Source: Rhodoferax ferrireducens
Lineage (GTDB): Bacteria > Pseudomonadota > Gammaproteobacteria > Burkholderiales > Burkholderiaceae_C
DNA length: 64,000 nt
Assembly (NCBI RefSeq): GCF_003347515.1
Contig: NZ_QEII01000323.1
Location: forward strand, 1 to 64,000
Direction of reading: 5' to 3'
The notes beneath the pieces are model-generated. The model had not been told where the DNA came from. It ran no database searches and saw only the letters and a list, made by a program, of their open reading frames with translations. Positions 34,164 to 42,871 of the stretch are shown one piece after another. Made by a program: the position numbers and the translations under genes. Position 1 is the stretch's first letter, and each line of letters starts with the position of its first letter.

Positions 34164-36548
34164 TCAGAAGCTGGCGGTGAACGTGAGGAGAAACTCACGC
34201 GGACGGCTCCGCGTGCTCTGCGAGGGGCGGTAGCTTTGGTCGGTGAGGTTTTTTCCGGTCAGGGCCACATTCATGCGTCGATCACCGCGTGTCCACGCGT
34301 AGCCCACCATCGCATTGACGAGCGTGTAGGTCTGCTGGGCGGTGTCGGGGCTGTCTGGCAGAAGCGTCTGATCGGACACAAAGTTGACACCCCCACCGAT
34401 ATAAAAGCCCCGCAGGCCGTCTTGCGTGAAGTTGTAGCGCGTCCAGAGATTGGCCAGACGTGGTGCACTCATCTGCAGGGGCGCGTTGTGATACCTCAGC
34501 ACGTTTTTGTAATTGGCTTGTCCGGCAGCGTCCAGCAAGGCAGGATCCTGGGCCAGGATGGCTGCGTCGTTGCCGCTGAACTCGGTGATCCGCGCGTTCA
34601 TGAGGCTGTAGGACACATAGAGTTGCCAGTTGGGGGTCAAGGTAGCGGTGGCATCCAGCTCGACACCGCGCGAGCGTTGCTCGCCGCTTTGGACGTTGTA
34701 AATCTTCACCGTGCCGGAGCTATCGGTGACCGCCAGGTCATTGACGATGTTCTGGTTGCGAATATCGAAGAAGCTCAGCGTGCCAGAAACGCGGCCCTCG
34801 AACAGCTCAGCCTTAAGGCCGATGTCGTAGCCATCGCCCCGGGTCGGCGTGGCAGGCTGGGTGGTGCCGTCCGGGTTGTTTAGGACCTGGGTGCCGGGCA
34901 CGAAGGACTCGGCATAGGAGCCGAACAGTGACAGCGCCGGCGTGAGCTTGTAGAGCAAGCCGTATTGCGGCGTGATGGCACTGGCGGAGATGGCGGCTTG
35001 AGACTCGCCGGTGAGGTGGTTGGTGAGCTGGCTTTGCGTCGACGTCCTGCGCCAGCCCGCTAGGAGCAGCAACCGGTCATCCAGGAAGCCGAAGGTGCTG
35101 CCACCATAAACGGACTTGTCCACGTAGTCGGTGGTCTGGTCGGTTGGGCTCGCGGTGAGCGCGGAGAGGGGCAAGGTGGCGAAGCGATTCCAGGTGGATG
35201 GATTGCTCAAATCCCATAGCGGCAATGGCGAGGCTGTGGGGTCGTTGCCAAGCGCCGGGTCGTTGGGCGCCTGGCCGGCCCGGTTGTCGAAACGGCGGTC
35301 AATATACTGCCCGCCCAGGAGGAGTCGAAGGCTGGCCCAGCTGAAGTTGTATTGGCCGACCGCCTGGGCCTCGATGGTGTTGTCCCGGTTGTGGTAGCTC
35401 TGGTATCTGACGCGGCGGCCTTGCAGCAGTGTCGTGTTGTTGGCCATGCCGAGGTTGCCGGAGAACAGGGCGTCTACCTGGTACTTCAAGTGGGAGTACC
35501 CGGCGCGCAGGTTCCACTGCTCATTGGCCTTGACATCGAGCCAGGCGCTCAGGTTGTCGGTATTGCTTTGGCGAAAGTCGGCGTAGGCCATGCTGTTCCA
35601 GTTGTCTGGCAGGCCTGGCACATCAACGCCTGACAGATTGGGGGCAGAGGCGGTTGGCACAAGCCCGCTCTGCGTGCCGTAGCCGGGCTTTTGCATCAGT
35701 TGGGGCGTCTCGGACTTGCGAAAGTTCTCGTACTTGAGCGTCACGCTCACGCGGTCATTGGGTTGCCACAGCAGGGACGGCGACAAGTTGCTCGAATGGG
35801 CATCATAGGGGTCCCAGTAGTGCATGTCCTGGTCGTAGGACGCCGCGAGCCGGTAAAAGAGCGTGGGGGATGCCGGGCCGGTGATGTCAGTCTCGAAACG
35901 GTGCTGGCCATAAGAGCCCACCGCCACATCGGCGGTGGCGGCAAACTGGGCCTGCGGGCTCTTGGTGATGATGTTGACGATGCCGCCGGGCGCAACCTGG
36001 CCATACAGGAAGGAGGCCGGTCCCTTGACCACCTCGACGCGCGAGATGTTGGTGAAATCGAAGACCGAGGGGCCATGGAAGCCGTCGCGCAATATCTGGA
36101 CGTTGCCGGGCGTGGCGCTGACGGCGAAACCGCGGATGGCCAGGTTGGCATTGCCCTCGTTGAAGTCGTTGCTGCGGTAGGTAACACCCGGTGAGAAGCG
36201 TGCAACATCGAAAATATCCCTTGGCTTCTGGTCCTTGATGAAGGATTTGGTGAAGGCCTGGATGGCAAAGGGAAGTTCGCGGATCGGTGTATCCAGGCGC
36301 GAGCCCGAGACGGAGTTTGACGCGCGGTAACCGCTGTCGAGATAGGCGGACACCTCAAAGGGGGACACGCGCACATTGGCCAATTCGCCCAGGTCCATAT
36401 CGGCCACGTCTTTTCGGGAGGCGACCGTCGCCTGAACAGCGGTAAGGTCACTTGCCATCGCCAATGACAGCGGCTGCAACCCGCCAGCCAGCCCCATCAC
36501 CGCCAGGGCGAGCGTGCGTATTTCGAATTCAGGCAAGAAAAATGGCAT
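34164..36548 (-). CDS. TonB-dependent outer-membrane receptor
   Basis: 794 residues. A leader segment precedes a plug domain with VRVSPFEVSAYLDSGYRASN, IRGFAVSATPG, and the VEVVKGPASFLYGQVAPGG motif, then a 22-strand barrel ending in LTFTASF with the terminal Phe expected of outer-membrane proteins. The sequence is of the FhuA/FpvA siderophore-receptor class, but the ligand is unknown. It is the first gene of the receptor-yfiR-GGDEF/EAL operon, in the position where Pseudomonas has the OmpA-like yfiB, suggesting the receptor may feed a signal to YfiR. Confidence 0.88.
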   Translation of the reverse strand: MPFFLPEFEIRTLALAVMGLAGGLQPLSLAMASDLTAVQATVASRKDVADMDLGELANVRVSPFEVSAYLDSGYRASNSVSGSRLDTPIRELPFAIQAFTKSFIKDQKPRDIFDVARFSPGVTYRSNDFNEGNANLAIRGFAVSATPGNVQILRDGFHGPSVFDFTNISRVEVVKGPASFLYGQVAPGGIVNIITKSPQAQFAATADVAVGSYGQHRFETDITGPASPTLFYRLAASYDQDMHYWDPYDAHSSNLSPSLLWQPNDRVSVTLKYENFRKSETPQLMQKPGYGTQSGLVPTASAPNLSGVDVPGLPDNWNSMAYADFRQSNTDNLSAWLDVKANEQWNLRAGYSHLKYQVDALFSGNLGMANNTTLLQGRRVRYQSYHNRDNTIEAQAVGQYNFSWASLRLLLGGQYIDRRFDNRAGQAPNDPALGNDPTASPLPLWDLSNPSTWNRFATLPLSALTASPTDQTTDYVDKSVYGGSTFGFLDDRLLLLAGWRRTSTQSQLTNHLTGESQAAISASAITPQYGLLYKLTPALSLFGSYAESFVPGTQVLNNPDGTTQPATPTRGDGYDIGLKAELFEGRVSGTLSFFDIRNQNIVNDLAVTDSSGTVKIYNVQSGEQRSRGVELDATATLTPNWQLYVSYSLMNARITEFSGNDAAILAQDPALLDAAGQANYKNVLRYHNAPLQMSAPRLANLWTRYNFTQDGLRGFYIGGGVNFVSDQTLLPDSPDTAQQTYTLVNAMVGYAWTRGDRRMNVALTGKNLTDQSYRPSQSTRSRPREFLLTFTASF

Positions 36549-36833
36549 TTAGACAATCGTGGATATCCAACGATTCCTCTCCCTTTGCATTCGGGTCACT
36601 ATGTCCGCGGGACTCGAATGTAACGACTAAAAAAGCCTTCATCCATTGGTATTAACCTCCGTGCGTGAATGATGCGCCCGTCCCCCGTCGTGACGCGTGT
36701 AGCAACTTGATTTTGCGCAAGATTTGATGAAATGGGCGGTGGTGCAGGCATCGCGATGCGTGCCATGCATTTTCATGAAGAAATTAGCCTCTAGCCCTTG
36801 TCCAATAAGCGTATGAAGCTATTTATTTGATAG
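36549..36833. other. Intergenic stretch: receptor operon promoter region and repeat
   Basis: No ORF with protein-like features. The right-hand 53 bp are copy 3 of the dispersed repeat; the rest is AT-richer than average and should contain the promoter of the TonB receptor operon. No convincing Fur box could be identified by eye. Confidence 0.4.
36781..36833 (-). repeat. Dispersed ~60-bp element, copy 3, after the aconitase-like gene
   Basis: On the minus strand the element reads ...AAATAGCTTC, CGC, GGGCTAGAGGCTAATTT, the same skeleton as the plus-strand copies at 2698 and 6184. It begins immediately past the stop codon (36834-36836) of the aconitase-family gene, again in the sense orientation of the gene it follows. 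Confidence 0.6.
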
Positions 36834-38861
36834 TTAATCGACTTGAACCGCGACGCGCGCCTGCAGCCCCGCAAACGAGATCAACTCTCCTGCCAGCGCA
36901 CTGGCCATCACGGTCGGCGGGCTGGCCAGCCAGACCTGGCCGGGGCCGGAGCGGCCGGGGAAGTTGCGGTTGATGGCGCTGACCGTCACCTGGTCCGCCT
37001 CGGTGGACGAGCCCGGCCCGCAGTTGGCGCAGGCGCCGCACGAGGGTTGCAGGATTTGCGCGCCCACGGCGGCGAAGGTCTTGTCATAACCCTGGGCGAT
37101 GCAGTAATCGCGCACGGCGGTGGTGCCGTATTGCAGATACAGCTTGACGCCGGACGGCACGCGCAAGCCATGCTGCAGCCCCCAGGCCAGCACGGCGTGG
37201 TAGTGCGCAAAGTCGCCGCGCTTGCCGGCGGTGCAGGAGCCGCCGTAAGCGATGTCGATCTTGACCGGGACGTCCAGCTGGCTCAGGGCCACGCCGTTGC
37301 CGGGGTCGCCAGGCGCGGCCACCATGGGGGAGAGGGCGGCGCAATCCAGCGTGATGTACCCGGCGTAATGCGCGTCGGGGTCGCTGTGCATCCAGGGCTC
37401 GATCTCGAAGTCGACACCGCGGCGTTCGCGCAAAAACACTTGCGTCTGGGCGTCGGGCGCCACGATGCCGGTCAGGCCGCCGAGTTCAGCCGTCATATTG
37501 GTCAAGGTGGCGCGCTCGTCGATGCTCAAGTGCGCCAGCGCCGAGCCGCCAAACTCGAACACCTTGCCGACCCCGAGCCCGGCCCGGATGTCGGGCGCGG
37601 CCAGCAGGTGCAGCACGATGTCTTTGGCGGTGATGCCCGGCGCGATCGGGCCGAGCAGCTCGATGCGCAGCGAGGCCGGCACGGTCAGGCGCACGGCGCC
37701 GGTGACAAAGGCGTTGGCCATGTCGGTGGTGCCGACGCCAAACGCCACGCAGCCCAGGGCGCCGCTGTGCGGCGTGTGCGAGTCGGTGCCGACCACCAGC
37801 TGGCCCGGCAACGCGTAGTGCTCGGCCATCATGGCGTGGCTGATGCCCGCCACGTTACTGCCGTCGTCCAGCGCCGCTTCTTCGTCGGTCAGCGTGCGGT
37901 GAAAGCGCAGGCCGTAGTCGTGCGCAAAGTCGCGCTGCGCCTGGCACATGGTCCGCACATTCGGCACCAGGCCCGCGCGCAAGTGGGCCGGGCTGCTCGC
38001 CACATAAGAGGTATGGTCTTCAAACACGATGATGGAGGCCGGCCCATGCAGGACCAGCGGGCGGCCGAAAGTGGTGTGCAGCATGTGGGCGCACATGCCG
38101 GTGTAGTACTCATGGATGAAGCGCCAGTCGGCGCGCACAAACATGCCGGCGCCCGGAAGATGAAAGCCGGCTCCGGCCGGGGGCTGTGCTTCGGTCAAGG
38201 CGGTCGGCAGGGCATGGCGCGCGATGATTTTTTCAAACAGGGTCTGCGGCTGGGGCTCCGGGAGCGCTCGGGCAGGGGCGGCGGGCACGGTGCTGCGCAC
38301 CGTGCCCATGTGCAGCTGGCCAAAGCGCAGCAAGCCGCCGCTTTTCAAAATGGCGGCCGCCAAGGCGTCGCGTCCCGCCACCAGCTCATCCACGGCAATC
38401 GCCTCGCCACGTTGGATGCGCTCGACCAAGCCGAAGTCGGTCGAGGTGAACAGGCCAATGTTGTCGGCGTTCTGGCGGTAAATGCGCTCGAAACTGGCCG
38501 CAATCACCAGCCGGATGCCGGCCAGCTTTTCCGCCGCCGGGCTGTGCTCGCGCGAGGAGCCCTTGCCGTAGCGCTGCCCCGCCACGACCACGCTAAAGCC
38601 ACCATCCCGCACGGCGTTGACGCCAATCGGGCTTTGTCCGTCGGCCCGAAAACCAGTGTAGGGATAACGCCCGAGCGCGTCGTCGTAGTGGCTCAGAATG
38701 GCCACCGGCGTGATCTCGTCAGTGGAAATATCGTCGCGCAAGGGACCGGCTTCAAGCCGCGAGAGTTTCGTGCCCTGCAATTGCAGGTTGATGCGGGCGG
38801 GGTCGCGGCACAGCAGCAGCAGACGCCCCGGCAGGGTCAAACGGGTGGCGTTGGAGGTCAT
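36834..38861 (-). CDS. Aconitase-family hydratase with N-terminal swivel domain
   Basis: 675 residues. Residues about 10-200 are the swivel (LeuD-like) domain with DDISTDEITP (43-52) and YGKGSSREHSP (98-108). Residues about 210-675 are the catalytic (LeuC-like) domain with GTDSHT (358-363), NMTAELGG, GGSCTAGKRGDF (Cys543) and SCGACANCGPG (Cys608, Cys611, Cys614), giving the three Fe-S ligands. Domain order is therefore swivel-first, as in AcnB but without its HEAT-like domain, and opposite to AcnA. It dehydrates/hydrates a hydroxy-di- or tricarboxylate; the substrate is not evident. Monocistronic as far as visible. Confidence 0.85.
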   Translation of the reverse strand: MTSNATRLTLPGRLLLLCRDPARINLQLQGTKLSRLEAGPLRDDISTDEITPVAILSHYDDALGRYPYTGFRADGQSPIGVNAVRDGGFSVVVAGQRYGKGSSREHSPAAEKLAGIRLVIAASFERIYRQNADNIGLFTSTDFGLVERIQRGEAIAVDELVAGRDALAAAILKSGGLLRFGQLHMGTVRSTVPAAPARALPEPQPQTLFEKIIARHALPTALTEAQPPAGAGFHLPGAGMFVRADWRFIHEYYTGMCAHMLHTTFGRPLVLHGPASIIVFEDHTSYVASSPAHLRAGLVPNVRTMCQAQRDFAHDYGLRFHRTLTDEEAALDDGSNVAGISHAMMAEHYALPGQLVVGTDSHTPHSGALGCVAFGVGTTDMANAFVTGAVRLTVPASLRIELLGPIAPGITAKDIVLHLLAAPDIRAGLGVGKVFEFGGSALAHLSIDERATLTNMTAELGGLTGIVAPDAQTQVFLRERRGVDFEIEPWMHSDPDAHYAGYITLDCAALSPMVAAPGDPGNGVALSQLDVPVKIDIAYGGSCTAGKRGDFAHYHAVLAWGLQHGLRVPSGVKLYLQYGTTAVRDYCIAQGYDKTFAAVGAQILQPSCGACANCGPGSSTEADQVTVSAINRNFPGRSGPGQVWLASPPTVMASALAGELISFAGLQARVAVQVD

Positions 38862-38989
38862 GCCCGCATTGTGAACGCCGGCGGGGCTTTACCAGACTTT
38901 ACATATTCGTCAGGCGCCCCTTCTTCGACCGCTCCCCGGGCTTGCCACAATACATGCCCATGCTGTCACCTCAGGAATCATACGTGTTC

Positions 38990-40009
38990 ATGCCCGTCAA
39001 CACCCTCGCATCGACCAGCCAGCCGTCTGCCCGGTCCGGCCCATCCCCTGCCGCGCCCGCCTGCCAGCTCAGCGTGGTCGTGCCCGTGTTCAACGAAGAG
39101 GCGGTGATCGCCCTGTTTCATGCGCGCCTGAGTCGGGTCCTGGCCGCCTGCGCCGGTGTGCATGAAATCATTTATGTGGACGACGGCAGCACCGACGGCT
39201 CGCGCCAGGTGCTGGAAGGCCTTCGGGCGACGTCTGCGTCCGTCGGCGTGGCGCGGCTCAGCCGCAATTTTGGCAAGGAGCGCGCCATGACGGCGGGCCT
39301 GGAGCTGGCCCGGGGCGATACCGTGATCATCCTGGATGTGGATTTGCAGGACCCGCCCGAGCTGATCCCGGCCATGCTGGAGGCCTGGCGCGCCGGCGCC
39401 GACGTGGTCAATATGCGGCGCACCGGCCGCGATGGCGAAACCCTGCTGAAACGCACCACCGCCCATTTCTTCTACCGCGTCATCAACAAACTCAGCGATG
39501 TGACCATTCCCAGCGATGTCGGCGATTTCCGCCTGTTCAGCCGCCGTGCCGTCGACGCGCTGAACCGCCTGCCCGAGTCCAACCGCTTCATGAAAGGCCT
39601 GTTCGCCTGGATCGGCTTCCCGCAGGTGACGCTGGATTACCACCGCAAGGCCCGCGCGGCCGGCCTGAGCAAGTGGCCGTACTGGAAGTTATGGAACTTT
39701 GCGCTGGAAGGCGTTACCTCCTTCTCCACCGTGCCGCTGCGCATCGCCTCCTACGTCGGTTTTCTGAGTGCGCTGGGCGCGTTTGTGTATGCCATTTATT
39801 TCTTTGTCAAAACCTATATCTGGGGCGACCCGGTCAAGGGTTTCCCGACGCTGATCGAGTTTGTGCTGCTGCTCGGCGGGCTGCAGCTGATGGCGATCGG
39901 CATCATGGGCGAGTATGTCGGGCGCATGTACCTGGAGTCCAAGCGCCGGCCCCTGTACCTGCTGGATTCCTTCCAGCCAGCCACGCTGACGGTCGCTGAG
40001 CCCGCGTGA
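38990..40009 (+). CDS. GT2 membrane glycosyltransferase (ArnC/DPM1-like)
   Basis: 339 residues from the ATG at 38990, which has CAGGAA upstream; in-frame ATGs at 38942, 38954 and 38960 would add up to 16 residues. Motifs SVVVPVFNEEAVI, IYVDDGSTDGS, ILDVDLQDPPE and SNRFMKGLFAWIGF are those of undecaprenyl-phosphate glycosyltransferases, followed by two C-terminal transmembrane helices. It shares domain layout and several motifs with the protein at 14986. It overlaps the next gene by 4 bp (GTGA). Confidence 0.87.
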   Translation: MPVNTLASTSQPSARSGPSPAAPACQLSVVVPVFNEEAVIALFHARLSRVLAACAGVHEIIYVDDGSTDGSRQVLEGLRATSASVGVARLSRNFGKERAMTAGLELARGDTVIILDVDLQDPPELIPAMLEAWRAGADVVNMRRTGRDGETLLKRTTAHFFYRVINKLSDVTIPSDVGDFRLFSRRAVDALNRLPESNRFMKGLFAWIGFPQVTLDYHRKARAAGLSKWPYWKLWNFALEGVTSFSTVPLRIASYVGFLSALGAFVYAIYFFVKTYIWGDPVKGFPTLIEFVLLLGGLQLMAIGIMGEYVGRMYLESKRRPLYLLDSFQPATLTVAEPA

Positions 40010-41532
40010 GCACGCCCCCCATGCGCACCGACACCCCCGGTCAGGCGCCGGTCTGGTGGGCGCTGGCCGCTGTGCTGGGCCTGCGCCTGGTCAGCCTGGG
40101 CCTGTACCCGCTGATGGACAACACCGAGGCGCGCTACGCCGAAATCGCGCGCGTGATGTTTACCCTGGGCGACTGGGTCACGCCCTGGTACGACACCCAC
40201 ATCCCGTTCTGGGGCAAGCCGCCGCTGTCGTTCTGGACCACGGCGCTGGGCATGGCCGTGTTCGGCGTCAACGAGTTTGCCGCGCGCCTGCCGCATTTTC
40301 TGGCGGCTTTGCTGGTGGGCTGGCTGGTGTGGGGCTGGGCGGTGCAGCAATCACGCCAGCAAGCGCTGGCCGCGGTGGCCTTGCTGGCAGGCAGCAGCCT
40401 GATGCTGATCTCGGCCGGCGCGGTGATGACCGATATGACCCTGGCCGTGGGCACCACCCTGGCGATGCGCGGCTTCTGGCTGGGTTTGCATGGCGGGGAA
40501 GGCCAGCGCCAGCGCGAGGGCTGGCTGCTGTTTCTCGGCCTGGCCATCGGCCTGCTGGCCAAGGGGCCGCTGGTGCTGGTGCTGGCCGGCTTGCCGCTGG
40601 GTCTGTGGACGCTCTTTAGCCGCCAACTCGGGCGCGTCTGGCGCGATTTACCCTGGCTGCGCGGCACCTTGCTGATCGCGCTGCTGGTCGGCCCCTGGTA
40701 CGTGGTGGCTGAGTTGCGCACGCCCGGCTTTCTGGACTATTTTTTGCTGGGCGAGCACTGGCACCGCTTCGTCACCGCCGGCTGGACCGGCGACCGCTAC
40801 GGCGTGGCCCATTCGGCGGCACGCGGCAGCATCTGGGTTTATGCGTGGGTGGCGCTGCTGCCCTGGTCGCTGCTCCTGCCGCTGGCTTGGTGGCGCTGGC
40901 GCCGAGCGGCGGTCATTCCGGTGAGCGATCAGGCCACTCCGGCTCAGACCGCACGGACCGTTGCGGCCCCAGACAAGCCGCTGCAGCGCTACTGGATTTT
41001 GTGGAGCCTGGCACCCCTGGTGTTTTTCACCCTGGCCGGCAATATTCTGTGGACCTATGTGCTGCCGGCCCTGGCGCCGCTGGCCCTGCTGGGCGCGCGC
41101 TGGCTGTCCAGGCAGGCAGACCCGCGACGCGTGAACCGCTGGCTGACCGGCGGTCTGATCAGCAGTGCCCTGGTGTTTGCCGGCTTTGTAGGCTGGCTGA
41201 ATTTGCAGCCAACACAAGACTGGCACACCACCCGCCATCTGATCGCTCACTATGCGGCCCTCAAAACCGAAGGCAGTACCCTGGCCTTCTATCCCGAGCG
41301 CCCTTATTCCGCGGCCTTTTACAGCCGGGGCCAGGCCGGAGAAATCACGCAAGCCGCCCAGCTGCTGACCCGCCTGGCGACGCCGCCCCTCTTCCTGGCG
41401 GTCAAGACCAGCGACCAGGACACCCTGCCACCTGAAGTGCAAGCCCGCCTCCAGCGGCAAGCGGAATACGGGGAGTACACGCTGTTTTATGTGGGCACGG
41501 GCACGCCAGGCGCCGCGCCGCCAGCCCTCTGA
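40006..41532 (+). CDS. GT39/ArnT-like polyprenyl-phosphate-sugar glycosyltransferase
   Basis: 508 residues with GTG start overlapping the GT2 gene. About 10-12 hydrophobic helices; the first loop has MDNTEARYAEIARVML and PFWGKPPLSFW, the acidic catalytic loop and KPP motif of ArnT/PMT enzymes. With the coupled GT2 enzyme it forms a two-gene set: make the lipid-linked sugar, then transfer it at the periplasmic face, perhaps to lipid A, LPS core or protein. No aminoarabinose-synthesis genes are present here, so aminoarabinose is not implied. Confidence 0.86.
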   Translation: MSTPPMRTDTPGQAPVWWALAAVLGLRLVSLGLYPLMDNTEARYAEIARVMFTLGDWVTPWYDTHIPFWGKPPLSFWTTALGMAVFGVNEFAARLPHFLAALLVGWLVWGWAVQQSRQQALAAVALLAGSSLMLISAGAVMTDMTLAVGTTLAMRGFWLGLHGGEGQRQREGWLLFLGLAIGLLAKGPLVLVLAGLPLGLWTLFSRQLGRVWRDLPWLRGTLLIALLVGPWYVVAELRTPGFLDYFLLGEHWHRFVTAGWTGDRYGVAHSAARGSIWVYAWVALLPWSLLLPLAWWRWRRAAVIPVSDQATPAQTARTVAAPDKPLQRYWILWSLAPLVFFTLAGNILWTYVLPALAPLALLGARWLSRQADPRRVNRWLTGGLISSALVFAGFVGWLNLQPTQDWHTTRHLIAHYAALKTEGSTLAFYPERPYSAAFYSRGQAGEITQAAQLLTRLATPPLFLAVKTSDQDTLPPEVQARLQRQAEYGEYTLFYVGTGTPGAAPPAL

Positions 41533-41612
41533 ATGTTGGCCCGCATGAGGTGCCCATAGTCAAAACTTGAGCGCCACAGGGTGAGCTCTGAGCCCGACCT
41601 CGGGCGCCATGT

Positions 41613-42029
41613 TCAGGGGGCGGATTCTGTCACCCCGCCATCGGACAAATACCGCAGGCGTTTGATGTCGCGTAGTGGCGGCGCGCCGAAGAGGCGGCAG
41701 TATTCGCGGTTGAACTGAGATACGCTTTCACAGCCTACATGCATTGCGGCGCTGCCCGCATCGAGTTGTCGGCCAAGCATCAATTGCCGGGCCTCCTGAA
41801 GACGCCATTGTTTTTGCTACTGCACCGGACTCATGCCCGCAACGAACTTGAAATGCTGCCGGAAGGTGGATGGGCTCATGTGGGCACTGCTTGCCATTTC
41901 ATCCACTTGCATGGGAAGCGCAAAGTGGTGTTTGAGCCAGGTAATGCTTTGAATGATTTTCTGACTCGGTGAGTTCACGCTGGCGAAGTGACGCAGCTTT
42001 GAGCCTTGTGCGCCGGTCAGCAAACGCAT
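41613..42029 (-). pseudogene. AraC-family regulator, 5'-truncated and interrupted by a nonsense codon
   Basis: The reading frame starts MRLLTGAQGSKLRHF and runs through the first HTH (VDEMASSAHMSPSTFRQHF) to AGMSPVQ, then hits TAG at 41817-41819, then continues in the same frame as QKQWRLQEARQLMLGRQLD ... CRLFGAPPLRDIKRL to a natural stop at 41613. Family members read SPxQYQKxxRLQEAR here, so the stop replaced a tyrosine codon. The N-terminal ~150-residue AraC_N domain is missing, with a stop four codons upstream of the first ATG. Clearly inactive. Confidence 0.88.
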
Positions 42030-42113
42030 GGCGATTCCTTACTCGATCAGCGGGAAATCACAGAGGGTTTTGCCAATCCTTGAAATTTCGGTACGACTTC
42101 GATGGCGGCGACT

Positions 42114-42308
42114 TTAATAGCCGCGTACTCTGTCGACCAGCCCAATCATCGGCAAGCTTTCCCGATGCCGGCGCAGGTTGCCGATCACCGCACCGGCCAC
42201 GGTTTCCGGCTGCGTCATGCTGGCGATATGCGGCGTCAGCACCACCTGGGGATGCGTCCAAAACGGATGCGCCTGCGGCAGCGGTTCCGGTTCGCAGACG
42301 TCCAGCAT
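42114..42308 (-). pseudogene. C-terminal fragment of a GhrA-like D-2-hydroxyacid dehydrogenase
   Basis: 64 codons beginning MLDVCEPEPLP and ending at GLVDRVRGY are nearly collinear with the C-terminus of the intact gene at 49191 (which begins MLDVCEPEPLPP and ends GLVDRGRGY). Similarity stops exactly at the MLD codon; upstream sequence in the frame contains a stop. The nucleotide sequences are clearly similar (roughly 80% by eye). Without the NAD-binding core it cannot be an enzyme. It marks a recombination or deletion junction at about 42308. Confidence 0.85.
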
Positions 42309-42334
42309 TGTTCATGCGCCAACGCGTCACCTCA

Positions 42335-42838
42335 TCACTCCCAACTTGGCTTTCCGGTTGCGATAATACTCAGCGGATATTCACGTTGGTCAAGTGGCTG
42401 GCGCAATACGACCCGGCAGGCAAATTTCTCGATCCCGATATCATCGTCCAAAAGCCGCTCCATGAGCGCCTGAAAATGGGCAATGCTAGGCGCCACGATT
42501 TTCAGAAGGTAATCGTAACCACCACTGACGTTGTAGCATTCGACGATTTCGTGGTACTTACCAGCCCCTGCTTCGAATTTACGGAAGTCATGGGGCCGAT
42601 GGCTGCTGATGGTCACCTCGGAAAACACGATGACGTGGCTGCCCAGCTTCTCCAGTGCGACCACCGCGCGGTAGCCACGGATAAGGCCGATGTCTTGAAG
42701 CCGTTTTGTACGGAGGAGACATGGGCTCTCACTGAGGCCAATGGCCTCGGCCAGATCAACATTAGAACAGCGTCCCTCGCGCTGAAGATGCACAAGAATC
42801 TTGATATCGAACTTGTCGAGGGAAGCTGAAGATCGCAT
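42335..42838 (-). CDS. Lrp/AsnC-family transcriptional regulator
   Basis: 167 residues. N-terminal HTH: LDKFDIKILVHLQREGRCSNVDLAEAIGLSESPC; C-terminal RAM (amino-acid-binding) domain with HVIVFSEVTI and YNVSGGYDYLLKIVAP. Typical Lrp length. It sits downstream of the aminotransferase-family, kinase and HAD genes, all on the minus strand, and is a plausible local, amino-acid-responsive regulator of them. Confidence 0.88.
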   Translation of the reverse strand: MRSSASLDKFDIKILVHLQREGRCSNVDLAEAIGLSESPCLLRTKRLQDIGLIRGYRAVVALEKLGSHVIVFSEVTISSHRPHDFRKFEAGAGKYHEIVECYNVSGGYDYLLKIVAPSIAHFQALMERLLDDDIGIEKFACRVVLRQPLDQREYPLSIIATGKPSWE

Positions 42839-42871
42839 GAGCCGATAGTACCCCTGCAGTGTCGGCCCCGG

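Noticed and set aside
36843..39107. Very long open frame (754 codons) on the plus strand opposite the aconitase-family gene; similar antisense frames at 1064-2482, 12554-14224, 20745-22478 and 4925-6124
   Set aside because: These are complementary to well-supported genes, have no recognisable motifs, and are Arg/Gly/His/Ala-rich as expected for antisense frames in GC-rich DNA.
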